A stretch of DNA of 6,581 bases from positions 1 through 6,581 of the forward strand of contig CAJTVY010000084.1 of assembly GCA_910579925.1 (NCBI GenBank), in the 5' to 3' direction. The position numbers and the translations under genes were made by a program. The notes beneath the pieces were generated by a model. That model ran no database searches, was not told where the DNA came from, and saw nothing but the letters and a program-made list of their open reading frames with translations. Below, piece by piece: positions 1-6,052 of this stretch; position 1 is the first letter of the stretch; every line of letters begins with the position of its first letter. This DNA comes from an uncultured Dorea sp. GTDB lineage: Bacteria > Bacillota > Clostridia > Lachnospirales > Lachnospiraceae.

Positions 1-38
1 GTCTCCTGTAACAATACTGATCTGTGCCCGAATTCCAT
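1..38 (-). CDS. rsmH: RsmH (MraW), 16S rRNA m4C1402 methyltransferase, N-terminal fragment
   Basis: Only the first 12 codons and part of the 13th are present; the gene runs off the left edge. The visible start reads MEFGHRSVLLQE, which matches the usual RsmH opening (MEF.H.SVLL.E). An AGGGAGAGGA ribosome site lies a few bases before the ATG at 38, inside the short gap after the mraZ stop. In the known family RsmH methylates N4 of C1402 in 16S rRNA using S-adenosylmethionine. The order mraZ then rsmH is the classic start of the division and cell-wall (dcw) cluster, which supports the call strongly despite the short length. It is presumably co-transcribed with mraZ, since there is no room for a separate promoter. 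Confidence 0.87.
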   Translation of the reverse strand, partial: MEFGHRSVLLQE

Positions 39-53
39 ATCCTCTCCCTCTTA

Positions 54-494
54 TCAGATACTAAATCCGCCCGCTTCCATATCGGATGCAATATCCTCAA
101 TGTTCTCTTCCAATTCAGCATTCTTCTCGTCCCATCTCGCCTTGTCCCAGATCTCGGCACGCTTCCCCATACCGATGAATACCACTTCTTTTTCCAGGTG
201 TGCAAATGTTCGCAGACCAGAAGGGATCAATGTTCTTCCCTGCTTGTCCAGTTCTCCCTCTATTGCGCTTCCCTGAAAAAAGTGGGCAAGGTCGCGGGCT
301 TTCTTGTCAGTCGTAGTAGGTAGTTTGTTCAGCTTCTCTTCAAAGATGTTCCATTCATTTTCCGGGTATACATACAGGCACTTCTCCATTCCTTTGGTTA
401 TGAAGAAATTCTCCCCTAGATCTTCACGAAACTTCGCAGGAATGATCAGTCTGCCCTTCGTATCTATATTATGGCTATACTCCCCCCTTAACAT
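54..494 (-). CDS. mraZ: MraZ, transcriptional regulator of the dcw cluster
   Basis: A 146-residue protein, close to the usual length of about 143. It has the two family half-repeats, each with the DxxxR signature: DTKGR at residues 11-15 followed by LIIPAKFRE, and DKQGR at 83-87 followed by TLIPSGLR. MraZ is a ring-forming AbrB-like DNA-binding protein that regulates its own dcw operon. I chose ATG at 494 (MLRGEYSHNIDTKGR) because it matches the family start and has GGAGGAAGG (514-506) upstream. A longer in-frame GTG at 506 overlaps that ribosome site and is unlikely. rsmH follows after 15 bases that hold its ribosome site. The upstream promoter carries a row of GTGG repeats expected to bind MraZ. 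Family identity is certain; autoregulation is inferred from the repeats and from what is known of MraZ in E. coli and Mollicutes. Confidence 0.96.
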   Translation of the reverse strand: MLRGEYSHNIDTKGRLIIPAKFREDLGENFFITKGMEKCLYVYPENEWNIFEEKLNKLPTTTDKKARDLAHFFQGSAIEGELDKQGRTLIPSGLRTFAHLEKEVVFIGMGKRAEIWDKARWDEKNAELEENIEDIASDMEAGGFSI

Positions 495-522
495 GTATGA
501 ACACACCTTCCTCCAAGCGGCT

Positions 523-589
523 CCACATTATTGCCACTTCGTTCCACTTTTCACCACTCTCTACCACTTGTCCCCATTGTAACCCACTT
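523..589 (-). repeat. 10-bp-periodic AAGTGG/GTGG array, putative MraZ operator
   Basis: On the minus strand GTGG (CCAC on plus) begins at plus-strand positions 534, 544, 554, 564 and 584, with ATGG at 574, giving six units in perfect 10-bp phase. A seventh GTGG at 523 is one base out of phase. Several units extend to AAGTGG. The array overlaps the -10 box and spacer of the mraZ promoter and continues through the leader. Known MraZ sites are 10-bp repeats (TGGGN type in E. coli, AAAGTG type in Mollicutes), so this is very probably the MraZ operator. Confidence 0.85.
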
Positions 590-604
590 TTTTGATGATT
601 TCAA
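576..604 (-). promoter_or_regulatory. mraZ-rsmH promoter (sigma-A type)
   Basis: On the minus strand TTGAAA (604-599) is followed after exactly 17 bases by TACAAT (581-576), a good housekeeping promoter. Transcription would begin near 569, leaving a leader of about 75 bases. Two GTGG repeats fall within the spacer and -10 box, and the others lie downstream, as expected for repression by MraZ. Confidence 0.75.
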
Positions 605-633
605 CCCCTTTTTCATATTTTGGGATTTTGCAC

Positions 634-667
634 AAAAAAAGGGGCAGAAAATTTCTGCTCCTTTTTT
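634..667 (-). terminator. Rho-independent terminator after the small membrane-protein gene
   Basis: GGAGCAG and CTGCCCC form a stem of about 7 bp or more, with one G-T pair, around an A/T loop. On the minus strand it is followed by seven T. It lies about 37 bases past the stop of the small membrane-protein gene and just before the mraZ promoter, so it separates the degV-side transcript from mraZ. The plus strand also has a T run after the stem, so it could work in both directions. Confidence 0.85.
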
Positions 668-704
668 CTAAACTTTATATAGGCAAAATCCACCTTTCAC
701 CGTC

Positions 705-959
705 TTATTCTGCCGACCCGTTCACCTTCGAAAGTTCGGAATCTAAGCCGGTCAGCGCCGAATAGTCAAGCTGCGCCTCCTGCTTCGGCTTCTTCGCCTC
801 ATAGGTCCCATACGCAGAATAGCCGATCCACCCGATCAGCACAACACCCACTACCACAACCACACACTTGCGAAGTGCATTCTGAAACTTCTCCTTCTTT
901 GCATTCTTCTTGCGGTTCGCTTTTTCCTGTTTATATCTGTCAACTTTCTCCTGGCTCAT
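705..959 (-). CDS. Small single-pass membrane protein, function unknown
   Basis: 84 residues. Residues 1-31 are strongly basic and charged (several KK and RKK groups, predicted cytoplasmic). Residues 32-50 are a hydrophobic helix (CVVVVVGVVLIGWIGYSAY), and residues 51-84 form a short polar tail that should lie outside the membrane by the positive-inside rule. I see no catalytic motif and no recognised domain. An AAGGAGA ribosome site lies about 11 bases before ATG 959. It follows degV by 60 bases on the same strand and ends before a clear terminator, so it is probably the last gene of a degV transcript, although a weak internal promoter is possible. A structural or division-associated role would be guesswork; only the membrane topology is supported. 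Confidence 0.8.
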   Translation of the reverse strand: MSQEKVDRYKQEKANRKKNAKKEKFQNALRKCVVVVVGVVLIGWIGYSAYGTYEAKKPKQEAQLDYSALTGLDSELSKVNGSAE

Positions 960-998
960 GCTTTCTGATTTCTCCTTCTTAAGTGATCTTCATGTGCT

Positions 999-1032
999 AT
1001 TCTATCACAAATGAAAAATTTATACAACCACA
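999..1032 (-). promoter_or_regulatory. Weak candidate promoter before the small membrane-protein gene
   Basis: On the minus strand TAGAAT (1004-999), preceded by TGTGA, resembles a -10 box. A TTGTAT sits 17 bases upstream and overlaps the end of degV. The -10 box is good and the -35 box poor, so the downstream gene may have its own start or simply be read through from degV. Confidence 0.3.
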
Positions 1033-1859
1033 ATTACACCGCCATCTGCAGCATACATACTGCTGATGCCCGCCGTATCCAGAATCAGTGCATCCTTAAA
1101 CTGCGCGTTCTTCACCAGCGTATCCCGTACATGCTCTGCACGTTCCCGGCAGTTACAATGGGAAATTGCCAGTATCTTCTCTTTAGAATCCTTCAAATCC
1201 TTCAATATCTCATCCGTCATCTTGGCCAGCGCCTTTTTAATCCCCCTCGCCTGCCCAAGCTGCATGATTGTACCCTCCGGTGTCGCAGCCATAACCGGCT
1301 TGATATTCAATGCCGTTGCCACCACTGCCTTTACGCCCTTGAGCCTGCCGTTCTTACGCAGTGTATCCAGCGTCTCCAGGACAAAGTAAGTGTGCTGCTC
1401 CTTGATGTATGCCTCTACCGTCTCAATAATCTGTGCAAATTCCATCCCCTTCTCTTCACATTCCGCAATCTTCATTGCGATCAGCGTCTCGCCGATGGAG
1501 GCCGACCGAGAGTTAAACACATAGATATCTTTCTCTCCATATTCTTCGTGATACAGATTCTTTCCCAGAACAGCGCTATTATAGGAACCGCTCAGTTCAG
1601 CGGACAATGTAACCGCATAGACATGATCCGCCTCACAGTGATACCCTTCCATATAACGCTCCGGGGACGGGCAGGAGGACTTCGGCGATACCGGAGATGC
1701 GGCTACCCGCTTTAAAAAATCCGCCTGATCGAACGTCTCATCATCTACAATATGATAATCCTCCACATCAATCTCCAGAGAAGCCGTCTCAAAACAATCC
1801 GATGCTTTCATCTCATCCGTCAGTTCCCCGCAGCTATCTACAATAATCTTATAACTCAT
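1020..1859 (-). CDS. DegV-family (fatty-acid-binding, FakB-like) protein
   Basis: 279 residues from ATG 1859, the usual DegV length. Visible family marks: KIIVDSCGELT near the N-terminus; SSCPSPERY at about 61-69, the usual (T)SxPSP segment; LSAELSGSYNSA at 85-96; SRSASIGETLIA at 117-128; and LDTLRKNGRLKG at 164-175, followed by an alanine-rich helix and LNIKPVM. Family members bind a fatty acid between two alpha/beta domains, and FakB members present it to the kinase FakA. The C-terminal segment reads GISSMYAADGGVIVVV where many members have an HTGPG-type motif, so it may be a divergent subgroup. I chose this start because GGGAGG lies 6 bases upstream; longer in-frame starts up to 1901 lack this support. 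No FakA-like gene is in the window. Confidence 0.9.
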   Translation of the reverse strand: MSYKIIVDSCGELTDEMKASDCFETASLEIDVEDYHIVDDETFDQADFLKRVAASPVSPKSSCPSPERYMEGYHCEADHVYAVTLSAELSGSYNSAVLGKNLYHEEYGEKDIYVFNSRSASIGETLIAMKIAECEEKGMEFAQIIETVEAYIKEQHTYFVLETLDTLRKNGRLKGVKAVVATALNIKPVMAATPEGTIMQLGQARGIKKALAKMTDEILKDLKDSKEKILAISHCNCRERAEHVRDTLVKNAQFKDALILDTAGISSMYAADGGVIVVV

Positions 1860-1942
1860 CTTCATCCTCCCGGCATACATAATCCAGAACCGCAACTTCA
1901 TAGAGTTTCCGTTTCATTCTGGTATGTCATTAAATTCTATAT

Positions 1943-1975
1943 TATGTAGTTTTGAATACTACATATTTTATCATA
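1943..1975 (-). promoter_or_regulatory. Probable degV promoter with a palindromic operator candidate
   Basis: On the minus strand overlapping -10 candidates TATGAT (1975-1970) and TAAAAT (1970-1965) occur in an AT-rich stretch with no strong -35 box. Directly downstream is a perfect 8-bp inverted repeat, TATGTAGT and ACTACATA, separated by 7 bases (1943-1965 on plus). It sits where a repressor would block initiation. I cannot name the regulator; the repeat itself is certain. Confidence 0.5.
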
Positions 1976-2003
1976 CCATATTTATATCGGAAAAGAAAGT
2001 ATT

Positions 2004-3194
2004 TTATTCACTGATTTTAATTCTTCTGGACACGCCAAGAGCAATTCCCATCTCTACCATCAGAAACAGGCTTGATGTTCCTCCATAGCTGATAAAAGGC
2101 AGGGTAATTCCCGTTGTCGGAATCAGATTGGTCACCACTGCAATATTCAGAACCACCTGAAGCGCAACGTGTGCAAAGATACCCGTCACAACCAGAGAGC
2201 CATACATATCCGGGGCATTCTGGGCAACAAACATCAGCCGGTACAAAAGAAGACCGAACAGAACCAGCACAATAATTACACCGAAAACTCCCAGTTCTTC
2301 ACAGACAATAGAAAGGATCATATCATTCTGAACCTCCGGCATAATCATCTTCTGGGCGCTGTTTCCAAGCCCCTTTCCAAAGAATCCTCCGGATCCTATG
2401 GCATACAGTCCCTGCAGCACCTGGTAGCCTCCTTCCTCGGCATGTCCCTCCGGATTCAGCCACACAAGAATCCTGCGCAGACGGAAGTTTTCGCTGGTCT
2501 TAAGCATAGTTCCAAGTACCCGTACGCCTGCCGCCACGCACAAAAGACCGGTCACGGCAATGATAACGAAGGGTCTGGTTCTGGGATGAACCACAAATAT
2601 CATGATACAGGTAATCCCCATGACAATGATCGCCGTACTCAGGTTGTCCGTAAGTACCAGAACACACACAGCCGCCACACCGCCCCAGAGAAGTACCTTG
2701 CGGATTCCCCGGAAAGTCTTAATCTCTTTTCCCAGATTGCAGATCAGTACCGGGATAAATAAAATTACCGCAATCTTAGCAATCTCAGACGGCTGCAGCT
2801 GCTGACCGAAAGGCAGACGGATCCACCGCCTTGCTCCTTTGACCTCTTTCCCAAGAGGCGTCTGCACCAGCGCCATCATAAATATAGAAAAGAAATAAAT
2901 CTTATCTGCCCATCTGATATAAACATGATAATCAATCTTTGCAACAACATACATTCCTACAAATCCCGCCCCATAGAAAATAAGCTGCCGCTTAAAATAG
3001 TACATACTGTCTTCGTGCTCTACCAATGCACTGTACGCAGTCGTGCTATAAAGCATAACCAGTCCGAAACAGATCAGAAAAATCAGCACCGTAAGCAGGT
3101 TGAAGTCAAAAAAGTGAATCACATTCCCTCTCTTCTTCTCCCTCGTCTCCATACTTCCTGTCTTCTGTCTTTTTACTCTTCGATTCTTTGCCAT
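2004..3194 (-). CDS. ftsW: FtsW/RodA/SpoVE-family (SEDS) peptidoglycan glycosyltransferase, most FtsW-like
   Basis: 396 residues with a basic cytoplasmic N-terminus (1-27) and about ten membrane helices. SEDS marks: KGARRWIRLP at 119-128, QPSEIAK at 134-140, GYQVLQGLYAIGSGG at 256-270, GKGLGNSAQK at 273-282, MPEVQND at 285-291 with the expected catalytic Asp291 (the D of the usual TDF motif), EELG at 299-302, and NLIPTTGITLPFISYGGTSS at 356-375. The QK after GLGNS and the TTGITLPFISYGGTS form favour FtsW or SpoVE over RodA, though the three are hard to separate by eye. These enzymes polymerise lipid II with a partner class B PBP. The start at 3194 has only a modest AGGGGTG site. The gene stands outside the mraZ cluster, with its own promoter and no partner PBP next to it. 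Confidence 0.88.
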   Translation of the reverse strand: MAKNRRVKRQKTGSMETREKKRGNVIHFFDFNLLTVLIFLICFGLVMLYSTTAYSALVEHEDSMYYFKRQLIFYGAGFVGMYVVAKIDYHVYIRWADKIYFFSIFMMALVQTPLGKEVKGARRWIRLPFGQQLQPSEIAKIAVILFIPVLICNLGKEIKTFRGIRKVLLWGGVAAVCVLVLTDNLSTAIIVMGITCIMIFVVHPRTRPFVIIAVTGLLCVAAGVRVLGTMLKTSENFRLRRILVWLNPEGHAEEGGYQVLQGLYAIGSGGFFGKGLGNSAQKMIMPEVQNDMILSIVCEELGVFGVIIVLVLFGLLLYRLMFVAQNAPDMYGSLVVTGIFAHVALQVVLNIAVVTNLIPTTGITLPFISYGGTSSLFLMVEMGIALGVSRRIKISE

Positions 3195-3217
3195 ATATTT
3201 ACACCCCTATCGTATCT

Positions 3218-3246
3218 ATTATACTCAGATACCTTTACAAAAACAA
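3218..3246 (-). promoter_or_regulatory. ftsW promoter (sigma-A type)
   Basis: On the minus strand TTGTTT (3246-3241), a 17-base spacer, then a perfect TATAAT (3223-3218). The expected transcript start near 3211 leaves a short leader before ATG 3194. It diverges from the cotJ operon promoter in the same intergenic gap. Confidence 0.8.
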
Positions 3247-3287
3247 CCTAGAAACGAAGGAAAACACGCACCACTTTATAAATTTTC

Positions 3288-3295
3288 CATACAAT
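3288..3295 (+). promoter_or_regulatory. Sigma-E-like -10 box of the cotJ operon
   Basis: CATACAAT fits the sigma-E -10 consensus CATACAnT fully. The -35 region about 14 bases upstream is not a clear match. The predicted start near 3302 gives a leader of roughly 30 bases to the cotJA ATG. In Bacillus subtilis cotJ is transcribed by mother-cell sigma-E, so the match fits the expected control, but it rests on one box. Confidence 0.5.
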
Positions 3296-3330
3296 GTTAT
3301 TGCAAACGTTCTATGAAAGGAGTTACACAC

Positions 3331-3639
3331 ATGCCGAATTATCGTTATAACGCACAGGATTACATGCGCAGAAGCGGCTGCAACCGGCCTGCTCCGTCTA
3401 TTGATCCAAAGCCTGCGCAGCCCTGCCAGCCTGTCGTCCAGCCCGAACCAAAGCCTGCCTGCTGCGATGACAAGACCAGATACGATGAATTAAGCGATAT
3501 GCCTATCGCCATGGCCTATGTTCCATGGCAGGAGTGGCGCAGCCTCTACGAAGCAGAGAAGGGATTTCATATAGGGACTATCTTCGAAGAACTTGATAAA
3601 CCGTTCAAAGGAATCAGGATGGGAGGTTGTTGCAGATGA
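3331..3639 (+). CDS. cotJA: Spore coat-associated protein CotJA
   Basis: 102 residues. After a short Tyr/Arg/Asn-rich start and a Pro- and Cys-rich linker (about residues 17-46), the conserved CotJA block follows: LSDMPIAMAYVPWQEW at about 54-69, then GTIFEELDKPFKG at about 83-95, ending in GGCCR. CotJA works with CotJB and CotJC in the inner spore coat, made in the mother cell. I chose ATG 3331 because AAAGGAG (3316-3322) sits 8 bases before it; the in-frame ATG at 3313 lies before the ribosome site. The stop overlaps the cotJB start (ATGA), suggesting translational coupling. The gene looks intact. Confidence 0.93.
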   Translation: MPNYRYNAQDYMRRSGCNRPAPSIDPKPAQPCQPVVQPEPKPACCDDKTRYDELSDMPIAMAYVPWQEWRSLYEAEKGFHIGTIFEELDKPFKGIRMGGCCR

Positions 3640-3905
3640 CAGAGAACAAACCAGACCGAAGTGAATTATTAGAATGGATCAATGTGGTCAGCTTTGCCGT
3701 TGACGATGTGAAATTGTTCCTGGATACCCATCCATGTGATCAGGATGCACTGGAATATTTTGAAGAGTTCAAGAAACAGCGGGTTCAGGCGCTGAAGGAA
3801 TACGCCAGGCATTTCGGCCCTCTGACCCTTGACACGGCATGCACACCGGCAGACTACTGGTGCTGGATCAACGAGCCATGGCCATGGCAGGAAGGAGGAT
3901 GTTAG
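3636..3905 (+). CDS. cotJB: Spore coat protein CotJB
   Basis: 89 residues. Family marks are ELLEWINVVSFAVDDVKLFL near the N-terminus, LDTHPCDQDALEYF in the middle, and the aromatic C-terminal stretch YWCWINEPWPWQEGGC. CotJB is a small mother-cell coat component that accompanies CotJA and CotJC; its biochemical role is not known. ATG 3636 is preferred over the in-frame TTG at 3627, because GGGAGG (3621-3626) is 9 bases before the ATG and hardly any distance before the TTG. It overlaps the cotJA stop by 4 bases and is followed by cotJC after 3 bases, so the three genes form one operon. No defect is seen. Confidence 0.93.
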   Translation: MTENKPDRSELLEWINVVSFAVDDVKLFLDTHPCDQDALEYFEEFKKQRVQALKEYARHFGPLTLDTACTPADYWCWINEPWPWQEGGC

Positions 3906-3908
3906 TAT

Positions 3909-4331
3909 ATGTGGAATTATGAAAAACGGTTACAGCACCCGGTAAAGATTACACAGGTAAATCCTCAGATTGCACAGATTATTATTACTCAGTTTGGCGG
4001 GCCAGATGGAGAGCTGGCTGCTTCCATGCGATATCTGTCGCAGCGGTATAGCATGCCTTATAAGGAAGTGACTGGAATTCTGACGGATATAGGTACAGAA
4101 GAACTGGCCCACATGGAGATGATCTGCGCCATCGTCCATCAGCTCACTCGTGACTTAACACCGGAGCAGTTAGCTGAATCCGGATTTGACAAATACTATG
4201 TAGACCACACTCTTGCCCTCTGGCCTCAGGCTGCAAGCGGCGCACCCTTTACGGCAACCTACTTCCAGTCCAAGGGCGACCCCATTACTGATATACACGA
4301 AGATATGGCGGCAGATGGTACGATTTTGTAA
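3909..4331 (+). CDS. cotJC: CotJC, manganese-catalase-like spore coat protein, truncated by an inserted element
   Basis: 140 residues; intact CotJC is about 190-200. It follows the family closely from MWNYEKRLQHPVKI through GGPDGELAASMRYLSQRY, TDIGTEELAHMEMI, and DPITDIHEDMAA at about 124-135. It then ends with DGTIL and a stop, where the family continues with an EQKARATYE-like helix. First-half metal ligands are present: Glu35, Glu65 and His68, matching Glu35, Glu66 and His69 of manganese catalase. The second-half ligands (a Glu in the EQKAR/TYE helix and a later His) are missing, so this form should not assemble a full dimanganese site. AAGGAGG (3892-3898) precedes ATG 3909. A serine-recombinase element starts at the break, so the missing 3' part probably lies beyond the element, outside this window. 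Confidence 0.92.
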   Translation: MWNYEKRLQHPVKITQVNPQIAQIIITQFGGPDGELAASMRYLSQRYSMPYKEVTGILTDIGTEELAHMEMICAIVHQLTRDLTPEQLAESGFDKYYVDHTLALWPQAASGAPFTATYFQSKGDPITDIHEDMAADGTIL

Positions 4332-4335
4332 GTAC
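4308..4335. other. Element-chromosome junction (left attachment site) inside cotJC
   Basis: Family similarity of CotJC stops after codon 135 (GCA, 4311-4313). The next two bases, GA (4314-4315), would fit the expected GAA or GAG codon, and the sequence diverges from base 4316. The crossover is therefore at or next to this GA. GA is the central dinucleotide known for the related TnpX-type recombinases of Tn4451. Exact limits need the far end or an empty-site strain. Confidence 0.6.
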
Positions 4336-4356
4336 AACATTTGGGGGTTAAGAGAC

Positions 4357-4399
4357 GGTTCTTCATATCTGATATACGATTACACCAGATATGAGAACC
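4357..4399. repeat. Long inverted repeat between the junction and the recombinase stop
   Basis: GGTTCTTCATATCTG (4357-4371) and CAGATATGAGAACC (4386-4399) are complementary apart from one extra T, with a 14-base loop. The right arm ends directly against the recombinase stop codon. Neither strand shows a T run after the stem, so it is not a typical terminator. It lies about 40 bases inside the element end and could be an end-recognition site or a hairpin that blocks convergent read-through. Confidence 0.65.
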
Positions 4400-5968
4400 T
4401 TAGAAATTCCAATGTATTTCAACAGGTACTTCCTTAGTTACTGGGTCTTTTTTGCCGACCAGTATATAATCAATCAGCTTTTCAACCGTTTCTCTGTCTA
4501 AGTGTTCGAGATTTGTATATTGCTCAATCAACTGACGTCTATTGTCACCAGCCTGTATTTTTCTTTCTATAACATCAAGCCTTTCTCTCGTATCTGCCGC
4601 CAGTTTTTCAAGCCTGTCTTTTTCTTTTGAGAAGTCTTTTGATAAATCCATGTAGTCTTGTTCTGTAATAACTCCCTTTACCTTATCCAAATACAATTCA
4701 CGAATACTCTTGATGTATTCCATGATTTTTTTCTGATAAGCGGCAATTTCCTTTTGAAGAATTTCTTTATTTCCTCGCAAGTCACTGTTAAAGACTATAT
4801 TTTGCTCTAACTCGTCTTTATTGAGATAAGCTGCGGATAACTTGTTAAGTTCCTCAATTACCGCCTGTTCCAGTTTCGGGACAGAAATAAAAGAACCGAT
4901 ACAAGCGTCTTTCGCAACGTGACGGTTAGAACATCTTAAATAGCGTCTGCCGTCTCTCTGTTTATTAGAGGACATTGTATAGCCGCAATTCATACAGCGT
5001 GCTTTTCTTGCAAATAAACCAATTTTTCCCTCCGTAAATGGTTTTGCCTTTTGAGCTATCAGTGCTTGAACTTTCTCCCACAGCTCACGGTCAATGATTG
5101 GTTCATGCGTTCCCTCCACTATGTACCATTGATTCTTAGGTCTGGGTTTATTCTGCTTTGTCTTATAAGAAACGCTGCCGTACTTCCCCTGTACCATGTT
5201 ACCAATGTAGATTTCATTTACCAGCATATCCGATATAGCAAAATATTTCCATAAGGTACTGTTTTTCCTTTTCGGCTGCTGATAACGCAATCCATGAATC
5301 CGCTTGTATTCCGTAGGATTTGGAATCCCCCTGTCATTCAGCATACGGGCAATAGCTGTCTTTCCATACCCTTGTGAAAACAGAGTAAAAACTTCTCTGA
5401 CAACCTGTGCAGCTTCTTCATCTATAATCAAATGTCCTTTTATGTCCGGGTCTTTTTTGTATCCATATAAAGCAAACGCCCCGATATGATGTCCGTTTTT
5501 TCGTCTGTCTGTCAGAACGCTTTTGATATTGTCCGACATATCCTCCAAATACCACTCATTCACAAGTCCATTAATCTGTCTTGACTTTTTATTTCCTTTA
5601 TTAGCGGTATCTGCATTATCAACAATACTGATAAATCGAATCCCCCATATGGGAAACAATCCGTGAATATATTTTTCCACCAGTTCTAATTCTCTGGTGA
5701 ATCTGGACTGTGTCTTACAGAGGATAATATCAAACTTATGCTCCCTTGCGTCTGCTAACAGCCTATTAAATTCTGGTCGCCGTCTGTCTGCACCGGCGTA
5801 ATCATCATCACTGTAAATTCCTGTGACTTCCCAGCCTTGTTCTAACGAATACTGCAATAACATTGACTTTTGATTCTGAATACTGTTACTGTCGTCTGTT
5901 TCTGATTGTTTGTTTCTATCTTCTTCTGATAAGCGGCAATAGATAGCAACCTTAGATTTTGTACTCAT
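4400..5968 (-). CDS. Large serine recombinase (TnpX/TndX/SpoIVCA type)
   Basis: 522 residues, complete. Resolvase domain at about 6-160: YCRLSEED with catalytic Ser14 at 10-17, DDDYAGADRRRPEFNRL at about 54-70, and CKTQSRFTRELE at 84-95 with the expected active-site arginines. Recombinase domain at about 165-300 (ALYGYKKDP, GYGKTAIARMLNDRGIP, ISDMLVNEIYIGN). Zinc ribbon with Cys325, Cys328, Cys346 and Cys356. A charged coiled coil follows at about 397-475, then a C-terminal EIHWNF. These enzymes cut both strands at two attachment sites through a phosphoserine link; the coiled coil governs the direction of recombination. An AAAAGGAG site is about 11 bases before ATG 5968. The gene ends about 85 bases from the cotJC junction, so it almost certainly made the insertion. 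It is of the same general class as SpoIVCA, which excises skin from sigK, but I cannot assign it to a subfamily by eye. Confidence 0.96.
   Translation of the reverse strand: MSTKSKVAIYCRLSEEDRNKQSETDDSNSIQNQKSMLLQYSLEQGWEVTGIYSDDDYAGADRRRPEFNRLLADAREHKFDIILCKTQSRFTRELELVEKYIHGLFPIWGIRFISIVDNADTANKGNKKSRQINGLVNEWYLEDMSDNIKSVLTDRRKNGHHIGAFALYGYKKDPDIKGHLIIDEEAAQVVREVFTLFSQGYGKTAIARMLNDRGIPNPTEYKRIHGLRYQQPKRKNSTLWKYFAISDMLVNEIYIGNMVQGKYGSVSYKTKQNKPRPKNQWYIVEGTHEPIIDRELWEKVQALIAQKAKPFTEGKIGLFARKARCMNCGYTMSSNKQRDGRRYLRCSNRHVAKDACIGSFISVPKLEQAVIEELNKLSAAYLNKDELEQNIVFNSDLRGNKEILQKEIAAYQKKIMEYIKSIRELYLDKVKGVITEQDYMDLSKDFSKEKDRLEKLAADTRERLDVIERKIQAGDNRRQLIEQYTNLEHLDRETVEKLIDYILVGKKDPVTKEVPVEIHWNF
4731..4747. 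repeat. 17-bp exact direct repeat within the recombinase gene, copy 1
   Basis: TTCTGATAAGCGGCAAT on plus, identical to 5924-5940. Here it encodes the IAAYQK part of the coiled coil (residues 408-413) on the minus strand, in a different reading frame from the other copy. Confidence 0.7.
5924..5940. repeat. 17-bp exact direct repeat within the recombinase gene, copy 2
   Basis: Identical to 4731-4747. On the minus strand this copy covers the YCRLSE segment, including the catalytic Ser14 codon. Recombination between the copies would remove almost the whole gene. Confidence 0.7.
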
Positions 5969-6004
5969 AATGTTTTGTTCTCCTTTTCAGAGAAGACAAA
6001 ACAA

Positions 6005-6045
6005 ACTATCTCTACATGATATTATTATACCATTTTTGAGATAGT
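6005..6045. repeat. Inverted repeat flanking the recombinase -10 box
   Basis: ACTATCTC (6005-6012) and GAGATAGT (6038-6045) are perfect 8-bp arms whose centres are 33 bp apart, about three helical turns. They bracket the TATAAT of the recombinase promoter; the right arm lies in the spacer. This geometry suits a dimeric or looping repressor. The regulator is unknown. Confidence 0.6.
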
Positions 6046-6052
6046 CTGTCTA
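6024..6052 (-). promoter_or_regulatory. Recombinase promoter (sigma-A type)
   Basis: On the minus strand TAGACA (6052-6047), a 17-base spacer, then a perfect TATAAT (6029-6024). The -35 box overlaps the TAG stop of the upstream 48-codon gene. The expected start near 6017 gives a leader of about 50 bases. A housekeeping-type promoter suggests expression is not limited to sporulation unless the flanking inverted repeat binds a repressor. Confidence 0.75.

Noticed and set aside
1011..1715. A long plus-strand open frame opposite degV.
   Set aside because: It is the shadow of degV in another frame; no ribosome site and an improbable Cys/Leu/Arg-rich composition.
2169..2762. A plus-strand open frame of 197 codons opposite ftsW.
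   Set aside because: It is antisense to a clear membrane protein, rich in His, Asn and Gln, and shows no family features.
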